Positions 10,225-18,351 of a stretch of DNA of 64,000 nucleotides are shown piece by piece. This stretch comes from Bacteroidota bacterium (GTDB lineage: Bacteria > Bacteroidota > Ignavibacteria > UBA10030). Numbering within the stretch: the first letter of the stretch is position 1; every line of letters begins with the position of its first letter. The position numbers were made by a program, and so were the translations under genes. The notes beneath the pieces were generated by a model that was given only the letters and a program-made list of their open reading frames with translations, was not told where the DNA came from and did no database searches. The stretch is from the NCBI GenBank assembly GCA_021813905.1, contig JAKAJH010000007.1:1-64000 (forward strand), written 5' to 3'.

Positions 10225-10399
10225 CGTTCTAACCGAATAGACCGCCCCGGATCTGCCCCCGACCGTCCGCCCCGAATCGATCCTTCATCTCTTCATGGGA
10301 GTGGTGTGCATCTCCTTGGAGGCCCGATGTGACGAACATGGCGGCGTCAGCACGCAACGGCCTTCGGTCTTGCGTGTCCAATCGCGCAGCGGGTACATG

Positions 10400-10825
10400 T
10401 CATCCGGCGAGCAGTCCAGCCATCCGGTCCAGCATCTCGTTCCATCCCTGTCCCATACCCTCACGTTCCTGGAACGCTGCCGGCACAGCATGATGGATCG
10501 TGAGATGCGTTGATCCTTTGAGGTCTTCGAAGATGACGGTCACCTGGGTCTCTCGAGGGTGCGCCGCACTCATCCCGTGGTGTGTCGGGGGGACGGGTCG
10601 GCCCGCCGCATCCGCAAACATATCTGTGTAGACGATCCGTTCGGGTGCGACGATCTCCCGATAGATTCCGAGTCCCCAGACGCTCCCTCCATCGGGAAGT
10701 CTCATGCAGTAGTGGAACCGTCCGCCGATCCGCACATCGACCGTGCAGGCAGGCGTGCTGCAGCCATCCGGAGCCCACCATTGCATCAGCTGGAGACCCT
10801 TGTGATTGAAATTCGTCCGTATCAT
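10400..10825 (-). pseudogene. SRPBCC/AHSA1-like protein, apparently N-terminally truncated
   Basis: 'LMQWWAPDGCSTPACTVDVRIGGRFHYCMRLPDGGSVWGLGIYREIVAPERIVYTDMF...GMGQGWNEMLDRMAGLLA'; lacks the usual N-terminal 'xFDAPRELVWxAWTDPEH' part. Confidence 0.6.
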
Positions 10826-11103
10826 CCGCGATCATCCGATCTCTACCGAGGAAACCTTGGAAGCTGGACACTCTTTTCGTCGGACCGCGCGACCATTCTC
10901 CCGGGTAGCCGATCTGTCGTCGCCGGTGATGTTCCGTTGAACCGTCTCCCGAAGACCCCGGACGATGGACGGGGCTTCCCATTCCACGCGCCACGCATCG
11001 CATCCGACCATCGTCATTCGGGATCAGGCGGCGGAAAGAACGGGGCCGCTGGGGCAAACCCGTGGCGCAATTCCGGCGGTCAGAGCAATCCCCAGGGGGT
11101 TGC

Positions 11104-11132
11104 TTGATTGTTGAGCCCTCGGCGGGTACATT
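11104..11132 (+). promoter_or_regulatory. Sigma70-like promoter TTGATT-N17-TACATT
   Basis: 17-nt spacing, upstream of SBP gene. Confidence 0.4.
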
Positions 11133-11169
11133 GTCGCTGTCCGGACCTTCCGGCAACACTTGCACCCCG

Positions 11170-12480
11170 ATGCATCGACGCGAACTTCGCACACTCATTC
11201 CACTCGCACTGACGGTTCTGATCGTCACCATCGGCGTCATTACCTGGCCGTCCGTCCGGCACATTCCATCGCCGGCGGAGCCGACGCGGGTCTACTTCGC
11301 GGATCACATCTCACCGGCACACCAACTGGCCATCGAGGAGTTTAACCGGGAACACCGGGGTCGGATCGAAGTGATTCCGGTCGATCTCCCGTTTGACAAG
11401 TTCAGCACGAACGAGCGCAAGGAGCTTCTGGCGCGCTCCCTTCGAAGCAAGAGCGACAAGGTGGACGTCTTCGCGGTCGACGTGATCTGGGTCCCCCGCT
11501 TTGCACGATGGGCGGAGCCGCTCGACTCCGCATTCCCGCGGGAGCAGCGTTCGGGTCTGCTTTCCTACGCCCTCCGCTCCTGCATCGTCGACGGCCGCAT
11601 GCTCGCCGCACCGATGTACATCGACATTGGGATGATGTACTATCGAAGAGACATCATCGAACGGCTTCCGGACGGCGCGGCGGTTGAGCAGAGGATCCAA
11701 TCGTCGTTGACGTGGGACGAAATGACGACGCTCCGTCGCCGGCTTGGTTATGGTCATCGTCCCTTCTATATTTTTCAGGCGAAGGACTACGAGGGCCTGG
11801 TGTGCAATCTCCTCGAACTTGCGGTTGGCCGCGATCCGAGGTATCTGACCGGACACACGCTCCCGGTGACGGCACAGCCGATGCAGGATGCGCTGGGCAT
11901 GCTCGTGCACTTTGTGCGGACAGGGTTCAGTCCGCAGAATGTTGTGGAGTGTGACGAGAATCTCAGTTATACCGTGATGCTTGACGACAACGCCGTCTTC
12001 GTGCGCGGCTGGCCGAATTTCATCGAAAATTTTCGCCGGTTCTACCCTGACACGGTCAAGCTGAATGCGATCGGACGGGCGCCGTTGCCGCACTTCGCGG
12101 GCGAGCCCCCCACCTCGGTCTTCGGCGGCTGGGATCTCATGGTCTCAAAGTCGTCATCGAAAAAAGAGGAGGCGAAGGAGTTCATCCGGTTCCTCCAGTC
12201 TCCGCGCATTCAGCGGCTGATGTTCGAGAACGGCGGTTATATTCCCATCCTCAATTCCGTGTACGCGGACAGCGCCTACCTGAGCGCCCATACGGAACTC
12301 CGGTTCTACCGGACCCTGGTGGATCGCGGGTTTCATCGCCCCGCCTTTGTGGACTACACGAAGGCGTCGGATATTCTTTCGTATTTTGCCCGCCGTGCGA
12401 TTACGGGCGAACTCCCGGTCCGCGACGCCCTGAAGAAGGCGGACGCGATGATCCGGGCAGACGAGGTGCTGATCAAATGA
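11170..12480 (+). CDS. Extracellular solute-binding protein (ABC sugar family 1-like)
   Basis: 'AHQLAIEEFNREHRGRIEVIPVDLPFDKFSTNERKELLARSLRSKSDKVDVFAVDVIWVPRFARWAEPLD' and 'GGWDLMVSKSSSKKEEAKEFIRFLQSP'. Confidence 0.82.
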   Translation: MHRRELRTLIPLALTVLIVTIGVITWPSVRHIPSPAEPTRVYFADHISPAHQLAIEEFNREHRGRIEVIPVDLPFDKFSTNERKELLARSLRSKSDKVDVFAVDVIWVPRFARWAEPLDSAFPREQRSGLLSYALRSCIVDGRMLAAPMYIDIGMMYYRRDIIERLPDGAAVEQRIQSSLTWDEMTTLRRRLGYGHRPFYIFQAKDYEGLVCNLLELAVGRDPRYLTGHTLPVTAQPMQDALGMLVHFVRTGFSPQNVVECDENLSYTVMLDDNAVFVRGWPNFIENFRRFYPDTVKLNAIGRAPLPHFAGEPPTSVFGGWDLMVSKSSSKKEEAKEFIRFLQSPRIQRLMFENGGYIPILNSVYADSAYLSAHTELRFYRTLVDRGFHRPAFVDYTKASDILSYFARRAITGELPVRDALKKADAMIRADEVLIK

Positions 12481-13976
12481 ATCCGTTCCGACTCCGTCTT
12501 CCCCCCCGGATCCGGGAACGGTACCAGAAGTATCACCTGGAGATCCGGCACCTCACGGTCGTCGTCCTCGTGCTGATCCTGTTTCAGTTCGCGATGCTCT
12601 TCATGAACCGCGCGTCGCTCCACACGGTGTTCACCCGATCGCAGGAATGGTACCAGCAGGACGCGGCGGAGCGAATTGCCAATCTGACGGCGACATCGTT
12701 CGAGATGCTGCTCGAGTCTAAAGGGCTGCGCCGGGGGCTCTCGGAGAACGAGTCCCGCCGGATCATACAGGATTTCAACATCATTTTCAGTCAGCAGCTG
12801 CTGGACAAGAACGTCCAGGCCCTGTGCATCCTGATCCCCCGCGGCGACTCGGTGATTGTGATCGATGACGGCCAGCAGCTGTTTGAATACTTCCTGGGAG
12901 ATCCGGCCCGTGTGCGAAGTGCAGGCGCGCGCTATCCGGAGGCGCTCCGGCTGTTTCGCCGGTTCGCGGATTCGCTGCGGTCGTCGGAGCAGACGTTCAC
13001 CGTGGTCGAGCAACAACAGACATTTCATGTCTTCACGCCGTTCGTGCCGTACGGCGAGCTCGTTGGTGCGGAGTACATGAAGGCCGCGCCGGATCTGTCA
13101 TTCCTGACCGGGGAAATGTCGGCCAATTACGATCAGACGGCGCTGGTGTATTCGGGATTGATCATCGTCGGTCTGCTGGCCATGTTCTACATCTCTTCCC
13201 GAACGCTTCGCGAACGGAACTCCGCGCAGCGACAGCTCTTCGAAGAGCAAACGAAGCATCTCGCCGACCAGATCACGCGCCAGAAGGAAACGATGTTCGC
13301 CAAGCGCATCTATCATGCGCACCACAAGGCGGAGAAGATCGGCGGATTCATCAAAGAGGATCTGCGGCAGCTCACCCCGGAGACCATGGTGCCCGTGCGC
13401 GACCGGATCAACAAGTACGCCAGTTTCGTCGCGCGGGTGATCTATGACATGAAGTGGTACGATCCGCCGATCCACACGATCCGCGGCCCGCTCTTCAGCA
13501 CGGATATTAATGAGATCCTCCGATTCATCGTGGACAACATCTTCCGTCGGGTGACCGGCGGCCAGCACGCCGCGGAGTTTGTTATGGATCTCGACCCGGC
13601 GGTGCCGCGCGTGGCCATCAACGAGTTCGTCATCTGGGAAGCCGTGGAACCGATCATCCAGAACAGTGTCGACCATGCGGGCGTTGCGCACAACGTCATC
13701 ACCGTGCAGACGCGGTATCTGCCTGATCAGAACGTATCGCAGATCGTGATCACCGACACCGGACGGGGGATTCCAGCCGAGCTGCTGGAGCGTGATGCGC
13801 AGGGCGTGCAGAAGCTGTTCCTGGAACATGTGACGTCCGGCGAGACCGGCAAGGAGCACACCGGCTACGGCTGCTACATTGCCCATGAGCTGGCGACGCA
13901 ACGGTTCGGATGGAAGCTGGAGGCAGAGAACCGCCCGGGCGGTGGTGCCCGGTTCACGTTTATCGTCCCCCATTGA
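12477..13976 (+). CDS. Sensor histidine kinase-like protein (membrane sensor plus HATPase)
   Basis: Two TM segments; N box 'EPIIQNSVDHAG', G1 'ITDTGRGIPAEL', G2 'GYGCYIAHELA'; ATGA overlap with the SBP gene. Confidence 0.75.
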   Translation: MNPFRLRLPPRIRERYQKYHLEIRHLTVVVLVLILFQFAMLFMNRASLHTVFTRSQEWYQQDAAERIANLTATSFEMLLESKGLRRGLSENESRRIIQDFNIIFSQQLLDKNVQALCILIPRGDSVIVIDDGQQLFEYFLGDPARVRSAGARYPEALRLFRRFADSLRSSEQTFTVVEQQQTFHVFTPFVPYGELVGAEYMKAAPDLSFLTGEMSANYDQTALVYSGLIIVGLLAMFYISSRTLRERNSAQRQLFEEQTKHLADQITRQKETMFAKRIYHAHHKAEKIGGFIKEDLRQLTPETMVPVRDRINKYASFVARVIYDMKWYDPPIHTIRGPLFSTDINEILRFIVDNIFRRVTGGQHAAEFVMDLDPAVPRVAINEFVIWEAVEPIIQNSVDHAGVAHNVITVQTRYLPDQNVSQIVITDTGRGIPAELLERDAQGVQKLFLEHVTSGETGKEHTGYGCYIAHELATQRFGWKLEAENRPGGGARFTFIVPH

Positions 13977-13986
13977 GAACCCGCCC

Positions 13987-15459
13987 GTGACCGGAACGAA
14001 TCTCTTTATCGGAGAAACCATTCACCTGCTCGTCGTGGAGGACGAGGAGTACGACGTGCGGCGTCTGCGCAGCACGATCAAGCCGTTCGAGCGGCAGATC
14101 CGGATCACGGCGGTCGTCTCGAACGGGGATGAAGCGCTGAAGATCCTCACCGAACGCCGTCATCAGATCGACATCGTCGTGATGGATCTTCAGATCGCCG
14201 GCGGGATCATGGGCGAGGCGCTGATCCGGGCCATCCGGCAGATCGCGCCGACGGTGCAGATCATCGTCATGACGAAGATGACGATCAACATCACCGATTT
14301 CGATTTCGCCAACAAGCTTTTGCGCGCCGGCGCCTTCTGGTACTGCACGAAGTATCCCGCTGACATCGAAGAGTACATCTATCAGCCGACGGATTTCATC
14401 CTGAGTCTTGTCAACGCCTCTCAGCGCCGGATGCTGGAACGGGAACGGTCGCAATCGCAGCGCAAGTTGTTGCGGCACGTCGAAGAGAAGCTTGCCCAGA
14501 CGCGCATTCTCGGCGTCTCGGAGCAGATCCAGAATCTTCGGGCGCAGGTGAAGCAGCTGAGCGTCAGCGACGCCACGGTGCTCGTGACCGGAGCGTCCGG
14601 AACGGGGAAGGATTTGGTGGCGCAGCAGCTCCATTACGAGAGCCGTCGCAAGCTGGAGAACTTTGTTGTCATCAATTGCGGCAGCATTCCGGACGATCTG
14701 ATCGAGAGCGAGTTGTTCGGGTACGAGAAGGGCGCGTTCACGGGGGCGCAGGAACGCAAGATGGGCCTCTTCGAAGCAGCGAACCACGGGACGCTGTTCC
14801 TCGATGAGATCGCGGAATTGCCGCTTCCGGCGCAGGTGAAACTTCTCCGCGTGATCCAGGAAGGGGAGATCGAGAAGATCGGCCGCACGGAGCAGGTCAA
14901 GGTGGACGTGCGCATCATCGCGGCGACGAACCGGATCCTTCAAAAGGAGGTGGCGGCCGGCCGATTCCGGGAGGACCTGTTCTACCGGCTGAATGTCGTG
15001 CCGCTCTACGTTCCCCCGCTCAAGGACCGGCCGGAGGATATCCCGGTTCTGTGGGAGCATTTTCTCCGGCAGATGAGCTCCGATATGCAGAAGCCCGCGC
15101 CGGAAACCCAGGAATCCGCGTTCACCACTCTGACCCAGTATCCATGGCCGGGGAACGTGCGGGAAATGAAGAATGTCGTGCAGCGATTGCTGCTGCGTGA
15201 CGATAATCCCATAACGGCTGAGGTGATTCAGGAAGTGCTGCTCTTCCTCGGAACCCCGGCAGCCCCTCGGAGCGATGCGGTGTTCTTTCGCGAAAGCGGC
15301 ACCGGCGTCAGCTTGCGCGAGATGGAAGACGAGTTTCGCAAGAAGTACTTCCAGTACATTCGAAAGAGTTCCTCGTCCGATGCCGAAGCTGCGCGTCGTC
15401 TTGGCCTGGCGCCCCCGAATTACTATCGCATGTGCAAACAGCTTGGCTTGAAGGACTGA
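13987..15459 (+). CDS. Sigma-54-dependent response regulator (NtrC family)
   Basis: Receiver 'HLLVVEDEEYD...IDIVVMDLQIAG'; AAA+ 'VLVTGASGTGKDLVAQQLHYES', 'KGAFTGAQERKMGLFEAANHGTLFLDEIAELPL'; C-terminal HTH. GTG start at 13987 inferred. Confidence 0.9.
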   Translation: MTGTNLFIGETIHLLVVEDEEYDVRRLRSTIKPFERQIRITAVVSNGDEALKILTERRHQIDIVVMDLQIAGGIMGEALIRAIRQIAPTVQIIVMTKMTINITDFDFANKLLRAGAFWYCTKYPADIEEYIYQPTDFILSLVNASQRRMLERERSQSQRKLLRHVEEKLAQTRILGVSEQIQNLRAQVKQLSVSDATVLVTGASGTGKDLVAQQLHYESRRKLENFVVINCGSIPDDLIESELFGYEKGAFTGAQERKMGLFEAANHGTLFLDEIAELPLPAQVKLLRVIQEGEIEKIGRTEQVKVDVRIIAATNRILQKEVAAGRFREDLFYRLNVVPLYVPPLKDRPEDIPVLWEHFLRQMSSDMQKPAPETQESAFTTLTQYPWPGNVREMKNVVQRLLLRDDNPITAEVIQEVLLFLGTPAAPRSDAVFFRESGTGVSLREMEDEFRKKYFQYIRKSSSSDAEAARRLGLAPPNYYRMCKQLGLKD

Positions 15460-15602
15460 CTGAGTCCCACCGTTCCATCGCACCGCTTCCTCCCGTCTCT
15501 ATGCACCCCTTCGCTCCTAACTATGAGAAAGGATGGGTTATTGATTTGATAATTTTCAATTCTTCCGATAAGCATACCGCGCCAAAATCCTCCTAAAATT
15601 CG

Positions 15603-15617
15603 TGGCACAACGCTTGA
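15603..15617 (+). promoter_or_regulatory. Putative sigma-54 (-24/-12) promoter TGGCACAACGCTTGA
   Basis: TGGCAC-N5-TTG with correct GG/-12 spacing; only the final -12 C is replaced by A; located after the sigma-54 activator and before the 15718 gene. Confidence 0.55.
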
Positions 15618-15717
15618 GCATATTCCCGCGCTGAGTTTTGAATCACCCCGGACCGAAGGTCCCGTTTTGCTTTTCAACACATCCTCGCTGTACACACCAA
15701 ATAAAGGAGTCCTATCT

Positions 15718-18252
15718 ATGCGAAGGGTACTCTTTCTCTTGGTTGTTCTGGCGGCGGTCTCGTTGACCGCGTTGGGGCAATCGAACAATCCAGTGCCGAT
15801 CAACCTGTTCAACGTCGAGCGCGATTCGACGACATGGATCGCGAACGAGGGCGGCACGACACTGACCATTGCCATGGACACAGTGGACAAGGTAGAGGGT
15901 CGGGGAGCGTGGCGAGTGCATGCGAACCTCGCCTCATTGCATCAATGGGGGACCTACGCGCAATTCGGGTATTCGCTGCCCGATTCTGTTGCGCCGTGGG
16001 ACTGGAGCCTGAGCGACACGATCAGCCTCTGGCTCAAGGTCAACATGCCGGCGAGCGTTCCGGCGAACATCGTGCTCCGTCTGCAGATTGCGGATCGGCC
16101 GAATCCCAGCGATTCGAAGGAAGAGTACATCTATGACAATCCGACAATCCTTCGCAATGCATCGGGCTGGATCAACCTGAAGGTTCCCCTTATTGAGCGG
16201 GTGTCGGATGGAACGACCGTGCCGGATACCACCGGCTTTGTGGTGACGCCGTCGGGATGGGGTGGAATGACCTGGAACGATCATGTGTTGAACCGCGACA
16301 AAATCGTCGAATGGAATATCGGCATCATCACGTCAGGCTGGGATCCGGCGGCGAACCTTCCGGCCGATTCTGTTGATGTCACGTTTGACAATTACATCCG
16401 GACCGGCATGCGCGCGATCCCGATGGTGATCTTCAACGGAAAAGTGCTGCAGTCCAATGTGGTGAACACGGGGACGTCTCCGTGGTCGTGGGGTGCGTCA
16501 AGTGCGTCCATCGAAACGGGTGCGGGCACGTCGCCGAAGCTGAATGCCATCAAATGGGTACAGGGCGACGAATGGGGGAACGGCTGGACGGGATGGGGCG
16601 TAGATGTTGCTCCGGCATTCAACCTCGCCGGCGGCTGGGTCGTGGACAGCATGAAGTTCAAGATCAAGGCGGACACCGGCACAGGCAACCTGCGTGTCCA
16701 GATCGAGTCTGCGACCGGCAAACGCGGAACGGTATTTGCCCCGATCACGGACAATACATGGCACGACTACGCGTTCAAGCTGAGCGATATGACCGTCCAG
16801 GACGGTGCGCCGGCGTTCGATTCCTCCGCGATCACGAAGTTCGGCATCATGGCCGAAGGGACCGGTAAGGCGGGGAAAGTACTCTACATTACCGACATCT
16901 GGACCGGCAATCCGGTGTTCGATCTCGTTCCGCCTGACTCCGCGACGGGCCTCGCCGCGATCGGCAGCAACTACTCGAACCTGTTCAGCTGGAATCCCGT
17001 GACGAACAAGTCCGGAATCACGTACAACGTATTCTACGCCACGCATCCGTGGACGGATCCGACGGATCCGACGGTGATGGATCTTCCGCCGTACAATCTG
17101 ACATCGCCGAATGCGATCCACGCGCTGCGTTCACCGAACACGGATCAGAATGTTACGTACTACTACGGCGTCATCGCAAAAGACGGTTCCGGCAATGTGA
17201 GCCCGGCAGCGGTGATGTCGACGCCCGTGACCACGCTGGCCAAAGGCGTGCCGACGATCTCTCTGACACCGCCGACCAGCATCCTGGCCAATGAAAGTCT
17301 CACCGAGTGGAAGGCCGCCAACATCCGTCCGTTCCTGGTGTCGATGGACTCCGGCACGGCACACGCGAAGCCGAACGCCAGCTCGCTGGCGGGCGACGCG
17401 GACTGCTCCGCCAGAGTGTATGTGGCGGTGGATAACACGTATCTGTATGTCGCCTTCGACGTCACGGATGATCATGTGGTGGTCGATACCGCCTCCTCGG
17501 CGAACGACTGGGAGCAGGATTCGCCTGACATGTTCATCGGTCTGTATGACTGGCAGGGCAAGTTCCACGGCGGCCTGAACTCGACGGACGTTCATTTCCG
17601 GTTTTCGCAGAACCGCCTGAAGATCGACAACGGCGGCAAGATTCTCATGTGGGCGACTCCGGGTGGCGGAGCGCAGAATCCGGACTACATCTGGCTGACC
17701 AAGAGCCTGACGCCGGGTTATGTGGTCAAGGCGCGCATTTCCTGGGCCTCGATTGCAGCGGCGATGGGCACGTCGGCGTTCGTGCCGGCGAACGGCATGC
17801 ACATTCCGATCGACTTCGAGTTCAATGATCGTGATGATGCGACCAAGCCGTCCGATTCCCGCAAGGGCGAACTGTGCTACTCGATCAACAACAACGACAA
17901 TTCGTACCAGAACATGTACAACTGGACGGACACGTGGATCGGCAACCTGGTCCTCAGTGTGGACCAGGTGTCGGATGTTCCGCGTGCGTATGAACTGTCG
18001 CAGAACTATCCGAACCCCTTCAATCCGTCGACGCAGATCCGCTACAGCATCCAGAAGGCGGGCGATGTGTCGCTGAAGATCTACGACATGCTGGGTCGCG
18101 AGGTTGTCTCGCTGGTCGATACGTACCAGCCGGCCGGCTCGTATGTCGTGACCGTGGACGCGGCGTCCCGGAGCCTGTCGAGCGGTGTGTATCTCTACCG
18201 CTTGCAGTCCGGTTCGTTCGTTGCCGCGCATAAAATGCTGCTTCTGAAGTAA
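15718..18252 (+). CDS. Secreted carbohydrate-binding protein (CBM9-like) with T9SS-type sorting domain
   Basis: Signal peptide; CBM9-like 'ARVYVAVDNTYLYVAFDVTDDHVV...DSPDMFIGLYDWQGKF'; tail 'YELSQNYPNPFNPSTQIRYSI'. Confidence 0.75.
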   Translation: MRRVLFLLVVLAAVSLTALGQSNNPVPINLFNVERDSTTWIANEGGTTLTIAMDTVDKVEGRGAWRVHANLASLHQWGTYAQFGYSLPDSVAPWDWSLSDTISLWLKVNMPASVPANIVLRLQIADRPNPSDSKEEYIYDNPTILRNASGWINLKVPLIERVSDGTTVPDTTGFVVTPSGWGGMTWNDHVLNRDKIVEWNIGIITSGWDPAANLPADSVDVTFDNYIRTGMRAIPMVIFNGKVLQSNVVNTGTSPWSWGASSASIETGAGTSPKLNAIKWVQGDEWGNGWTGWGVDVAPAFNLAGGWVVDSMKFKIKADTGTGNLRVQIESATGKRGTVFAPITDNTWHDYAFKLSDMTVQDGAPAFDSSAITKFGIMAEGTGKAGKVLYITDIWTGNPVFDLVPPDSATGLAAIGSNYSNLFSWNPVTNKSGITYNVFYATHPWTDPTDPTVMDLPPYNLTSPNAIHALRSPNTDQNVTYYYGVIAKDGSGNVSPAAVMSTPVTTLAKGVPTISLTPPTSILANESLTEWKAANIRPFLVSMDSGTAHAKPNASSLAGDADCSARVYVAVDNTYLYVAFDVTDDHVVVDTASSANDWEQDSPDMFIGLYDWQGKFHGGLNSTDVHFRFSQNRLKIDNGGKILMWATPGGGAQNPDYIWLTKSLTPGYVVKARISWASIAAAMGTSAFVPANGMHIPIDFEFNDRDDATKPSDSRKGELCYSINNNDNSYQNMYNWTDTWIGNLVLSVDQVSDVPRAYELSQNYPNPFNPSTQIRYSIQKAGDVSLKIYDMLGREVVSLVDTYQPAGSYVVTVDAASRSLSSGVYLYRLQSGSFVAAHKMLLLK

Positions 18253-18263
18253 CCAACCGTCGG

Positions 18264-18293
18264 GGTGGGGTGCACGGATGCGTGTGCCCCACC
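18264..18293 (+). terminator. Stem-loop GGTGGGGTGCAC-ggatgc-GTGTGCCCCACC followed by T-rich tract
   Basis: Direct reading downstream of stop codon 18252. Confidence 0.6.
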
Positions 18294-18301
18294 TCCTTGT
18301 T

Positions 18302-18322
18302 GTTCGCGAGCAAGTCGCGAAC
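18302..18322 (+). repeat. Perfect inverted repeat GTTCGCGA-gcaag-TCGCGAAC
   Basis: 8-bp perfect stem, 5-nt loop in the 5' leader of the TonB receptor gene. Confidence 0.65.
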
Positions 18323-18351
18323 GGCACTTACTTCTATCAGGCGTTGTGACC

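Noticed and set aside
13960-15483. 507-aa minus-strand ORF antisense to the sigma-54 activator
   Set aside because: Mirror of the coding strand with no recognisable motif.
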